NCBI GenBank assembly: GCA_044868295.1
Contig: JBIOWF010000151.1
Span: 1 to 15,149 of the forward strand
DNA from: JBIOWF01 sp044868295
Lineage (GTDB): Bacteria > Actinomycetota > Actinomycetes > Streptosporangiales > Streptosporangiaceae
Reading direction: 5' to 3'
DNA: 15,149 nucleotides
The notes under the pieces were generated by a model that was not told where the DNA came from, made no database searches, and was given only the letters and a program-made list of their open reading frames with translations. The position numbers and the translations under genes are program-made. This document shows, piece after piece, positions 1 to 7,473 of this stretch (the first letter of the stretch is position 1; every line of letters begins with the position of its first letter).

Positions 1-184
1 CCCGCCGCTCGGACCGCGCCCATGGCGTGGGCACGGCCCGTCCGCTCGGCCTTCACCGGGTTCACGTGCGCGCTCCATGCGCGCACACTCCGGCAGGCGC
101 CGCGACGGGTCCTCAGCTGGATTGAAATACGACGACCGGGTTCTGACGGGTCAACTGCGACACGCGGGAGGGAAGGGTTTGCCC

Positions 185-226
185 GTCACGCCCTGACTTT
201 TAGGCCTCTCGCGGGACGGGCGTGAC
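185..226. repeat. 9-bp inverted repeat, possible terminator
   Basis: GTCACGCCC (185-193) and GGGCGTGAC (218-226) are exact reverse complements separated by 24 nt. The long loop and lack of a T-tract make it a weak terminator candidate for a gene lying left of the window. It could also be a protein-binding palindrome or chance in GC-rich DNA. Confidence 0.25.
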
Positions 227-380
227 CCGGCCCGGCGGCGACCGGACCGGCGGCGAAACCAGATATGACGTCCCCATGGGGTTTGAGATCGGCATTCTCG
301 ACGACGCAGGGGTTCGCCGTTTTCCCTAGGCGGCGAGCCGTACCGGCACCCTGACGTCCGAAGCCGAATCACATTCTGGG

Positions 381-386
381 TAAAGT
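381..386 (+). promoter_or_regulatory. Putative -10 box for leaderless peroxidase mRNA
   Basis: TAAAGT matches the actinobacterial TANNNT -10 pattern and ends 7 nt before the ATG at 394. Transcription would then begin at or next to the start codon. There is no good Shine-Dalgarno sequence, only GGGG crowded 2 nt from the ATG, which agrees with leaderless translation. I see no convincing -35 box at normal spacing. Confidence 0.4.
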
Positions 387-393
387 CGGGGTC

Positions 394-882
394 ATGAGCA
401 TTCTGGAGATCCCGGTGAGCACACTGGGAGGTGAGCGGACCACCCTCGGCGACCTTCTCGGCGGTCGCGCGGCGCTGGTGGTCAACGTGGCGTCGAAGTG
501 CGGTCTCACGCCGCAGTACGGCGGTCTGGTCCGCCTGCACAACACCTACGCCGAGCGTGGGTTCACGGTCGTCGGCGTGCCCTGCAACCAGTTCAAGGGC
601 CAGGAGCCCGGTTCCGCCGACGAGATCCAGGAGTTCTGCTCCACCACGTACGGCGTGGACTTCCCCCTCCTGGAGAAGACGGACGTCAACGGCGAGGGCC
701 GCCACCCCCTCTACGTCACGCTGACCGAGACTCCCGACACGGAAGGCGGCGCCGGCGACGTCCTGTGGAACTTCGAGAAGTTCCTGGTCAGCGCCGAGGG
801 TGACGTCGTGGCGAGGTTCCGCCCGATCGTCGACCCCGAGGCCCCCGAGGTGGTCGAGGCGATCGAGAAGATCACCTCCTAG
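394..882 (+). CDS. Glutathione peroxidase-family thiol peroxidase
   Basis: This 162-residue protein has the normal length for a bacterial glutathione-peroxidase-fold enzyme, which reduces hydrogen peroxide and organic hydroperoxides in the cytoplasm. The peroxidatic cysteine is C36 in NVASKCGLT, so it is a cysteine and not a selenocysteine enzyme. Q70 (GQEPGS) and W125-N126 (WNFEKF) complete the usual catalytic set. C64 (CNQF) and C82 (FCSTTYG) are both present, and C82 is the usual resolving cysteine in thioredoxin-dependent members. Most actinomycetes make mycothiol rather than glutathione, so the reductant is probably thioredoxin; that is inference. The ATG at 394 is chosen because the fold begins immediately after it and a -10-like box lies 7 nt upstream. 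Its 3' end overlaps the convergent LacI-type gene by 11 bp. Confidence 0.93.
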   Translation: MSILEIPVSTLGGERTTLGDLLGGRAALVVNVASKCGLTPQYGGLVRLHNTYAERGFTVVGVPCNQFKGQEPGSADEIQEFCSTTYGVDFPLLEKTDVNGEGRHPLYVTLTETPDTEGGAGDVLWNFEKFLVSAEGDVVARFRPIVDPEAPEVVEAIEKITS

Positions 883-1861
883 GCCCGCAACTGGCCCGCA
901 CGACGAGCTCCGTCGGCAGCATGACGGTGCGCGGCCGCCGTCCCTGGCGCAGGACCAGTTCGGCGGCGCGGTACCCGATGTCCTGCGCGGGCTGCGCGAT
1001 CACCGTGAGCGGAGGAGAGCACAACTCCGCCCACGGCACGTCGTCGAACATGATCAGTGACAGGTCTCGCGGAATCCGCAGGTCAAGCTCGCGCGCGGCC
1101 AGCACGGCCGCCTCGCCCAGCATGTTCCCGCCGGTCAGCACGGCCGTGAGGTCAGGGCGGTGCTGCAGCAGGCCCGCCGCGGCGGCGTAGGCGGAGTCAC
1201 GGCTGGCCCGGGCGTGCACGACGAGCTCGTCGTCCACCGCGATGCCCAGCGCGCGCAGCGTGTCGGTGAACGCCGCGACGCGCTGCGACTGTCCGTGCCG
1301 GGCCAGGAACGCGATCTTCTTGTGGCCCAGGCCGGCGAGATACTCCACCGCGGTGCGCACTCCGGCGCGGTCGTCGGCGAGCACGCCGGGGACGTCCCCG
1401 GGAACCCGCCGGCCGGCGAAGACGACGTTCAACCCGGCGCGCAGCGCGGGCGCCAGCATCTCGCCGTCACCCGACGGGACGGCGATCACCCGGTCCATGC
1501 TCTGCTCGATGAGCGTGCCGATCAGCTCGGCCTCCAGCTCGGGATCGTCGCCGGTGACGCCGATCATCACCGGCTCGCCGTACGACCGGGCGCAGGAGAG
1601 CACGCCGTCGGTCAGCCGTGCGTAGAAGCTGTCCGTGATGTCCGGGACGAGTAGCCCGATCCCGCCCGTCCGCTGCTGTCGGAGGTTGCGTCCGAGCGCG
1701 CTCGGCCGGTAGTCGAGCCGCGCCGTGGCGGCCAGCACCTTCTCCCGTGTCTCGGCGCTCGCCGATCCGCCCGACAGGACTCGCGACACCGTCGCGACCC
1801 CCACTCCCGCCGCCTCGGCCACGTCCTTGATCGTCGCACGGCGCCGCCCTGTTCCATCCAT
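872..1861 (-). CDS. LacI-family transcriptional repressor
   Basis: This 329-residue protein has the standard LacI/GalR layout. Residues about 9-55 form the helix-turn-helix and hinge helix (TIKDVAEAAGVGVATVSRVL, then YRPSALGRNLR). The rest is a periplasmic-binding-protein-like effector domain that begins near IGLLVPDI and ends in the family's typical LVVRASCGP tail. Such proteins bind a palindromic operator and release it, or sometimes bind it, when a sugar or sugar phosphate occupies the effector domain; the effector cannot be told from sequence. The ATG at 1861 puts the helix-turn-helix at its usual distance from the N-terminus. The gene is divergent from the MsiK-type ATPase, and a LacI-type palindrome lies directly on its start. 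Autoregulation, and possibly control of the ATPase gene, is therefore likely. Confidence 0.92.
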   Translation of the reverse strand: MDGTGRRRATIKDVAEAAGVGVATVSRVLSGGSASAETREKVLAATARLDYRPSALGRNLRQQRTGGIGLLVPDITDSFYARLTDGVLSCARSYGEPVMIGVTGDDPELEAELIGTLIEQSMDRVIAVPSGDGEMLAPALRAGLNVVFAGRRVPGDVPGVLADDRAGVRTAVEYLAGLGHKKIAFLARHGQSQRVAAFTDTLRALGIAVDDELVVHARASRDSAYAAAAGLLQHRPDLTAVLTGGNMLGEAAVLAARELDLRIPRDLSLIMFDDVPWAELCSPPLTVIAQPAQDIGYRAAELVLRQGRRPRTVMLPTELVVRASCGPRR

Positions 1862-1874
1862 GGAAACGATTCCA
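1861..1874. promoter_or_regulatory. LacI-type operator
   Basis: TGGAAACGATTCCA is a 14-bp near-palindrome with the central CG typical of LacI/GalR operators; only one base pair, flanking the centre, breaks symmetry. It touches the ATG of the divergent repressor gene, where binding would block that gene's expression. The decamer ATTCCATCAT occurs at 1869-1878 and again at 1880-1889, 11 bp apart, which could form a second half-site array on the same helix face. Confidence 0.55.
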
Positions 1875-1939
1875 TCATAATTCCATCATCATCGCCAGTC
1901 TCGGAAAGATAACGGGCATTGTGTGACAAGGGGAAAGGG

Positions 1940-1968
1940 TTGACAGGTGAAGAAGGTTCCGGTGAGAT
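1940..1968 (+). promoter_or_regulatory. Possible promoter of the MsiK-type gene
   Basis: TTGACA (1940-1945) is a perfect -35 hexamer. TGAGAT (1963-1968) follows after 17 nt and is a weak -10 (3 of 6). The leader to the ATG at 2013 would be roughly 40 nt. The LacI-type operator lies about 65 bp upstream of the -35. The perfect -35 is seen; the assignment as promoter is inference. Confidence 0.35.
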
Positions 1969-2012
1969 GCATGAAAACGTATCCACATCCTGGGATTGCG
2001 CGAAGGACTGGC

Positions 2013-3233
<1,221 letters not shown>

Positions 3234-3246
3234 GCGGCCCCCTGGA

Positions 3247-3290
3247 CGAAGGGCCCTCGCCGCGGCCCCCCTCCCGGCGAGGGCCCTTCG
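3247..3290 (+). terminator. Strong hairpin terminator after the MsiK-type gene
   Basis: A perfect 16-bp stem, CGAAGGGCCCTCGCCG (3247-3262) with its exact complement at 3275-3290, closes a 12-nt C-rich loop. It begins 13 nt after the ATPase stop codon. There is no T-tract, as is common in actinomycete terminators. The symmetric stem would also block transcription from the other direction. Confidence 0.85.
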
Positions 3291-3331
3291 CGTATTCCGC
3301 CGTACAGTGCATGGCCGTCCCGGCGGAAGCC

Positions 3332-3382
3332 TGTGCTTCGCCGTACCGGCAAAGCGGAAACGTGTGCTTCGCCGTACCGGCA
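3332..3382 (+). repeat. 31-bp-period tandem repeat
   Basis: TGTGCTTCGCCGTACCGGCA occurs exactly at 3332-3351 and 3363-3382. The upstream sequence GCGGAA is also shared before each copy, giving a 31-bp period. A degraded third copy (GTGCATGGCCGTCCCGGC, from 3307) precedes them. The array lies between the ATPase terminator and the LCP gene and could be a regulator-binding array or a degenerate intergenic repeat. Confidence 0.6.
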
Positions 3383-3395
3383 GAAATCAGTAAAG

Positions 3396-3424
3396 AGCGG
3401 CGCGCCTCGGGGTAGCGCGCCGCT
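3396..3424 (+). repeat. 10-bp-stem hairpin just upstream of the LCP gene
   Basis: AGCGGCGCGC (3396-3405) pairs perfectly with GCGCGCCGCT (3415-3424) around a 9-nt loop. It ends 22 nt before the LCP start codon and 9 nt before a -10-like box, so it occupies the expected -35 region. It could be an operator-like palindrome; it may also add to termination of read-through from the left. Confidence 0.45.
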
Positions 3425-3433
3425 ACGGCGACC

Positions 3434-3439
3434 TAGCGT
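3434..3439 (+). promoter_or_regulatory. Putative -10 box for leaderless LCP mRNA
   Basis: TAGCGT fits TANNNT and ends 7 nt before the ATG at 3447. There is no Shine-Dalgarno-like sequence between it and the start, so a leaderless transcript is plausible. No clear -35 is seen. This is the same arrangement as at the peroxidase gene. Confidence 0.35.
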
Positions 3440-3446
3440 CGCGCTC

Positions 3447-4481
3447 ATGCAGGGTGCGCCAGAAGCCGTTGAGACCAGTGAAACCATCAAGACCGGGTCG
3501 CCGCGGCGGCGCCGACTGCGCCGGGCGATCATCGGCTGCGGGCTGACCGGACTGGTGCTGTCCGCCGGAACGGCGTTCGCCGGCTACCGGTTGCTCAACT
3601 CCTACGACCAGGACATCACGCGGATCCCCTCCGCCTTCCCGCCGGAGAGCAGGCGCTACCACGCGCCGGACCTGCCGCCCGTGGGTCCGACCTCGGGAGA
3701 CGGCAAGAACAGGAAAACGCGCCCCGCGCAGAACCGGGTGGTCGGGGCCGACGGCGAGAACTGGCTGCTCGTCGGCTCGGACCGGCGCAGCCCGTTGCTC
3801 ACGACGGGCACGGGCGCGGGCGCTCCGACGTGGCTCTACAACCTGCAGCGCTCTGACGTCCTCATGTTGGTCCACATCCCGTCCGGCGGTTCCCAGATCC
3901 AGGTGCTGTCCATCCCCAGGGACGCCTGGGTGCCCATTCCGGGGAAGGGCCGCTCGAAGATCAACAGCGCCTTCGCGCATGGTGGGTCGCCCCTGCTCAT
4001 CGAGACCGTCGAGCAGCTGATGATGACTCGTATCGACCATTTCGCGATCCTGGACTTCCTCGGTTTCGAATCCGCCATCGACGCTCTCGGCGGGGTCGAC
4101 CTCCACGACAGACATCTGAACGGCCAGGAAGCGCTGAGTTTCGTTCGCAATCGCGAGAAATGCCGGCAGTGGCTGTGCGGGGACCGTGGCCGTATCGAGC
4201 GGCAGCAGGCGTTCCTTCGCGCGCTGCGCGCCAAGGTGACCGACACGGGCCTGCTGCTCAACCCGGTCCGGTTGAACGCGCTGGTCCGCTCCCTGACGAG
4301 GTCCGTGAGCGTCGACGCGTCCGTGAGCATCCGTCAACTCGCCGGGACTATGGCGCACATGGACTCCGGTGACGTGCGGTTCACCACGGCGCCCTCGACG
4401 CCCGCCTGGCGTGGTCCGGAGTCCGTGCTGCTGCTCGACATCCCGGAGACGCGTCAGCTGTGGTCGTCGATGGTGGGGTGA
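3447..4481 (+). CDS. LytR-CpsA-Psr (LCP) family wall-glycan transferase
   Basis: LCP proteins transfer lipid-linked glycans such as teichoic acids, capsule or arabinogalactan onto peptidoglycan outside the membrane. This 344-residue protein has a basic cytoplasmic N-terminus (PRRRRLRR), one membrane segment at about residues 27-48, and an extracellular LCP domain from about residue 105. Conserved residues are D137 (SDVLMLV), R158 (SIPRD), K171 (SKIN), R234 and R236 (FVRNR) and Q253 (ERQQ), matching the lipid-pyrophosphate and metal site. The segment between GGVDL (216-219) and HLNGQEAL (from 223) is about 20 residues shorter than usual, and two cysteines (C239, C244) flank the next loop. The ATG at 3447 is preferred over one at 3333, which falls inside the upstream repeat. 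The phosphatase gene starts 3 nt downstream, so the two are co-transcribed. Confidence 0.9.
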   Translation: MQGAPEAVETSETIKTGSPRRRRLRRAIIGCGLTGLVLSAGTAFAGYRLLNSYDQDITRIPSAFPPESRRYHAPDLPPVGPTSGDGKNRKTRPAQNRVVGADGENWLLVGSDRRSPLLTTGTGAGAPTWLYNLQRSDVLMLVHIPSGGSQIQVLSIPRDAWVPIPGKGRSKINSAFAHGGSPLLIETVEQLMMTRIDHFAILDFLGFESAIDALGGVDLHDRHLNGQEALSFVRNREKCRQWLCGDRGRIERQQAFLRALRAKVTDTGLLLNPVRLNALVRSLTRSVSVDASVSIRQLAGTMAHMDSGDVRFTTAPSTPAWRGPESVLLLDIPETRQLWSSMVG

Positions 4482-4484
4482 GCG

Positions 4485-5075
4485 GTGACGAGGTCGCGGG
4501 CCGACGGCGGCTTCCATATCCTGTTCGTTTGCACGGGCAACATCTGCCGATCGCCGATGGCCGAGCGACTCGCCCGCGCCGCCCTTGCGCCCTGCTCGAC
4601 GTTCCACGTGAGCAGCGCGGGGACCCACGCAGCGCCGGGCCTAGAGATGACCGATAGGGCGCGGCAGGTGCTGGTCCAGCTTGGGGGCGATCCCCGCGGT
4701 TTCCTGTCCCGCACGCTCACCGCCGATATGGTCGCGTCCGCTGATCTCGTGCTGACGGCCACCTCACGGCACCGCGCCGAAGCGGTGGCGCTGCATCCTC
4801 CGGCCCATACGCGGGCCTTCACCATCGTCGAGTTCGGCGCGCTGGCCCAGGCCGCGCCCGCGACGGCGATCACTTGCCATCGGGATCCCGTACGACGGGC
4901 CGAAGCCGTCGTCGCCCAGGTGAAAATGCTGCGCGGCCTGGTCCGGGTGGACCAGGCCGACATCGCCGACCCCTACAACGGGTCGCGTCGTGCCTACCGG
5001 GCGGCGGGGCGGCGGATCGCGGACTCGCTCGCCGCCCCGCTCCGCCTGTTGCTCACACATTCACCGGCATCTTGA
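4485..5075 (+). CDS. Low-molecular-weight protein tyrosine phosphatase
   Basis: This 196-residue cytoplasmic phosphatase has the CX5R loop at its usual N-terminal place: C16-TGNIC-R22-S23 in FVCTGNICRSPMAERL. The general acid is D162 in the DPY motif near the C-terminus. Members of this family, such as Wzb, remove phosphate from the tyrosine tail of Wzc-type kinases and so control polymer length. The partner is probably the BY-kinase gene immediately downstream on the opposite strand, whose 3' end overlaps this one by 23 bp. Translation starts at GTG 4485, 3 nt after the LCP stop, with the G-rich stretch GGTGGGGTGA serving as ribosome-binding site. The protein is longer than the roughly 150 residues of enterobacterial Wzb, with the extra length in the middle. 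Confidence 0.9.
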   Translation: MTRSRADGGFHILFVCTGNICRSPMAERLARAALAPCSTFHVSSAGTHAAPGLEMTDRARQVLVQLGGDPRGFLSRTLTADMVASADLVLTATSRHRAEAVALHPPAHTRAFTIVEFGALAQAAPATAITCHRDPVRRAEAVVAQVKMLRGLVRVDQADIADPYNGSRRAYRAAGRRIADSLAAPLRLLLTHSPAS

Positions 5076-6429
5076 CCTCGGTCCGGGTCTCGGTCCTGGC
5101 CTCATAGCCGTATCCGTACCCGTAGCCGTAGTAGTGGCTGTTCTTGGCGGGCGCGAAGTTCAGGACGGTCCCGACGAGACGCACGTTGATCGACGACAGT
5201 GTGTCACCGGCGCGGACGACATGCTCACGGCGGGTCTTACCGTACCGGGCGACGAGGAGCGCGCCATCGCAGATCGCCGCGAGGGCGGCGGCATCGGTGA
5301 CCGGCAGCAGCGGCGGAGCGTCGATGATCACCATGTCGTAGCTCTCCGTGAGCTGGGCGAGCACCTGGCGCATTCCGTGCGAGCCGAGCAGCTCGCTCGG
5401 GTTCGGCGGAACCTGGCCGCTGGGCAGCACCGACAGGCCCGGCTCGCCCCAGGTCTGGATCACGTCCTGCAGTTGGGCGGTGCCGATGAGCACGTCCGTG
5501 AGACCCACCGATCCCTCGATCCCGAGATAGCGCGGGATGCTCGGACGGCGAAGGTCACCGTCCACCAGGATCACGCGCCATCCGGCCTGGGTGAGAGTGA
5601 TCGCGAGATTGGAGGAAGTCGACGACTTTCCCTCGTTCGGCAGACAACTGGTGATCAATAGGGATCGAGGCTGTCGATCGACGCCGATGAACTGCAGGTT
5701 CGTGCGCAGCGAGCGGAACGCCTCAGCTCTGGACGACCGGCCCTCGTTGCGGACGATCAAGGGATGGCGTCGCGCGTCCCGCTCGTAGCCGATGATCCCG
5801 AGCACCGCGCTGGTCGACGTCTCCTGCAGCGCCTCCACGGTCTTGATGGTCGTGTCCAGGCGTTCGCGGAGCACGAGCGAGGCGAAGGCGATGATCAGCG
5901 CGAACAGGATGGCGAGCGACACGTTGACCAGCGGCCTGGGACTCACGGGGGCCGTGGGGATCTGCGCCTGGTCCACCACCGTGACCCTGACGGTGGGGCG
6001 GGCGTTCGGTGTCGGCCGCTCGATCTGGTCGATCAACTGGGTGAAGGTGGCGCCCAGCGTGTTGGCTAGCTCCGCGGCGCGCGCGGGGTCGGTGTTGCTG
6101 ACAGTCGCTCGCAGCAGCACCGTGTCCGGGACGACCTCAGCCGTGATGTCCGCTGTGTCTTCGTCGACGGGCAGCTGGCTGAGGACCCGGTGACTGGTCA
6201 GCAGGTTGGCGTAGGACGTCACGCGCTGTTGAGACAGCTCGCCCGCCTGGAGGGCGGTGGAGAGGCTGCCCTCTCTGTCGGAGCCGGTGACCAGCATGGT
6301 GATCGTCGCGACGTACTTGGGCGGCGTGTTCGCGGTCACGACCAGCGCCGAGATCACGGCGATGACCAATGACAGCAGGATGAGCAGCCAGTTTCTGCGC
6401 GCCAGTCGTATGTAGTAGAGCAGTTCCAC
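5053..6429 (-). CDS. Wzc-type polysaccharide co-polymerase / BY-kinase
   Basis: This single 458-residue chain joins a Wzz-type chain-length domain to a bacterial tyrosine kinase. Membrane segments lie at about residues 14-33 and 167-187, with the proline-rich stretch PTAPVSPRP just before the second. The kinase part has Walker A at 260-270 (TSCLPNEGKSS), Walker A' at 286-296 (VILVDGDLRRP) and Walker B at 366-372 (DMVIIDAPP region). The C-terminal tail has six tyrosines, Y433, Y434, Y436, Y438, Y440 and Y442, the usual autophosphorylation cluster, followed by a charged RTETRTE tail. Cycles of tail phosphorylation are known to control polymer export and length in this family. It starts at GTG 6429, 3 nt after the stop of the sugar-phosphate transferase, so the two are coupled. 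Its 3' end overlaps the phosphatase gene by 23 bp. Confidence 0.93.
   Translation of the reverse strand: MELLYYIRLARRNWLLILLSLVIAVISALVVTANTPPKYVATITMLVTGSDREGSLSTALQAGELSQQRVTSYANLLTSHRVLSQLPVDEDTADITAEVVPDTVLLRATVSNTDPARAAELANTLGATFTQLIDQIERPTPNARPTVRVTVVDQAQIPTAPVSPRPLVNVSLAILFALIIAFASLVLRERLDTTIKTVEALQETSTSAVLGIIGYERDARRHPLIVRNEGRSSRAEAFRSLRTNLQFIGVDRQPRSLLITSCLPNEGKSSTSSNLAITLTQAGWRVILVDGDLRRPSIPRYLGIEGSVGLTDVLIGTAQLQDVIQTWGEPGLSVLPSGQVPPNPSELLGSHGMRQVLAQLTESYDMVIIDAPPLLPVTDAAALAAICDGALLVARYGKTRREHVVRAGDTLSSINVRLVGTVLNFAPAKNSHYYGYGYGYGYEARTETRTEVKMPVNV
5104..5133 (-). repeat. Imperfect hexamer repeat coding the tyrosine tail
   Basis: Read on the minus strand, this stretch alternates TAC or TAT with GGN codons and encodes Tyr-Tyr followed by four Gly-Tyr units. 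The glycine codons differ (GGC, GGG, GGA, GGC), so the DNA repeat is imperfect. A gain or loss of one 6-bp unit would stay in frame and change the number of phosphorylatable tyrosines. Confidence 0.7.
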
Positions 6430-6432
6430 CAG

Positions 6433-7473
6433 TTATCGCCGCCTTTCGGGGGTGATCGTCGTACGGGTCCGGGGCTGGCTTGACGAGTAGACGCGCACCC
6501 GCTGTGGCAAGCCAATGAGAATGAGGGCGGCGCCGGTCGCCGCGACCGTCGCGATGAGTGGCGCTATCCACCCCAGCGCCATGGCGAGGCCGAGGACGCC
6601 GGAGACGGCCGCGACGGTGGCCAGCGTGACGGCGGCCATCCTGGTGCTGAGACCGAGCCGTCGAAGCCGGTGCGACAGGTGGTCGGTGCCACCCTGCAAC
6701 AGTGGGCGGCCGGCCAGCTTCCGTGACAGGAGCACCACACCCGTGTCGACGGTGGCCACGAAGGTCGGCAGCAGCAGTCCCGCGATCGCCGTCTCGGCGC
6801 TCCGCCCGCCGACCAGCAGGGCCGCCCCGCAGGCGAGGAGGAATCCGATGAACAGCGACCCCGAGTCGCCCATGAACACCTTCGCCGGCGCCCAGTTGTG
6901 CACAAGAAATCCCATTCCAGCGCAAGCCAGGGCGCACAGGAGCAACCCGGTCGCGGGCTGTGAGTACAGGAACGCCGTGGCCGCGAGGCAGCCGGCGCTG
7001 ACCGTGGCGACCGCGCCGAGAGCGCCGTCCATGTTGTCGAGAAGATTGAAGGAGTTGGTGACCACGACGATCCACAACATGGTGAGCGGGCCGTCCAGCC
7101 ATCCGCCGGTGATCGTCGCCTGGACTCCACTCAGCATCACTCCGCATGCCGCGGCCGACTCGACCAGCAGCCGGGTGATCGGTGGCAGCGGCGACAGATC
7201 GTCGATCAGTCCGAGCAGGGCGACCGCCACCGCCCCGATGATGATCGCGGTGACTCGCCGGTCGGTGAGGCCGAGAAGCGCGATGGGGGGAACCAGGCTC
7301 CCCAGCATGATCGCTGCGCCGCCGAAGTAGGGAACAGGCCGGACGTGCGCCTTGTAGCCGCCGGGGCGATCGGTGAAACCCCAGCGAAGGGCCAGGCCGC
7401 CCAGGACGGGGGTGGCCGCGAACGCGAGCAGGAAACCGGCCGTTCCCGCGGTGAGGACGGTGACACCGTTCAC
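6433..7473 (-). CDS. Polyprenyl-phosphate HexNAc-1-phosphate transferase (WecA/TagO-like)
   Basis: This multi-spanning membrane enzyme moves a sugar-1-phosphate from UDP-sugar to undecaprenyl phosphate, the first step of polysaccharide assembly. Family signatures are KAHVRPVPYFGG (41-52), the DD pair at 91-92 (GLIDDLSPL), NSFNLLDNMDG (140-150), MGDSGS (201-206) and the HLSHRL histidine motif (265-270). The 346-residue product is near the family's usual length. I place the start at GTG 7473: it overlaps the upstream epimerase stop in a GTGA junction, whereas a start at 7554 would overlap that gene by 85 bp and add an arginine-rich non-conserved leader. The sugar, GlcNAc, GalNAc or another, cannot be told from sequence. 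The tail after the last membrane segment is short and basic. Confidence 0.9.
   Translation of the reverse strand: MNGVTVLTAGTAGFLLAFAATPVLGGLALRWGFTDRPGGYKAHVRPVPYFGGAAIMLGSLVPPIALLGLTDRRVTAIIIGAVAVALLGLIDDLSPLPPITRLLVESAAACGVMLSGVQATITGGWLDGPLTMLWIVVVTNSFNLLDNMDGALGAVATVSAGCLAATAFLYSQPATGLLLCALACAGMGFLVHNWAPAKVFMGDSGSLFIGFLLACGAALLVGGRSAETAIAGLLLPTFVATVDTGVVLLSRKLAGRPLLQGGTDHLSHRLRRLGLSTRMAAVTLATVAAVSGVLGLAMALGWIAPLIATVAATGAALILIGLPQRVRVYSSSQPRTRTTITPERRR

Larger units (their letters stand above)
1..393. other. Left-edge stretch without a convincing gene
   Basis: This is the region upstream of the peroxidase. A plus-strand frame is open from the left edge to a stop at 223-225, but its translation is arginine-rich and resembles no family. 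Its third-position G/C preference falls away after about position 115, so I do not call a gene. Visible structures are a 9-bp inverted repeat (185-193 with 218-226), a 10-bp repeat CCGGCGGCGA at 232-241 and 247-256, and the 10-bp palindrome CCCCATGGGG at 272-281. The far end of the stretch carries the putative promoter of the peroxidase gene. The end of a gene coming from the left cannot be excluded. Confidence 0.5.

Noticed and set aside
22..225. Open frame of 67 codons at the left edge
   Set aside because: Arginine-rich translation with no recognisable family, inconsistent third-position GC and no ribosome-binding site.
1218..1233. 16-bp palindrome ACGACGAGCTCGTCGT in the LacI-type gene
   Set aside because: It encodes DDELVV; GAC-GAG-CTC-GTC codon strings are self-complementary and frequent in GC-rich genes.
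3301..3400. CRISPR-like array
   Set aside because: Only two exact copies with 11-bp spacers, no leader and no cas genes in the window.
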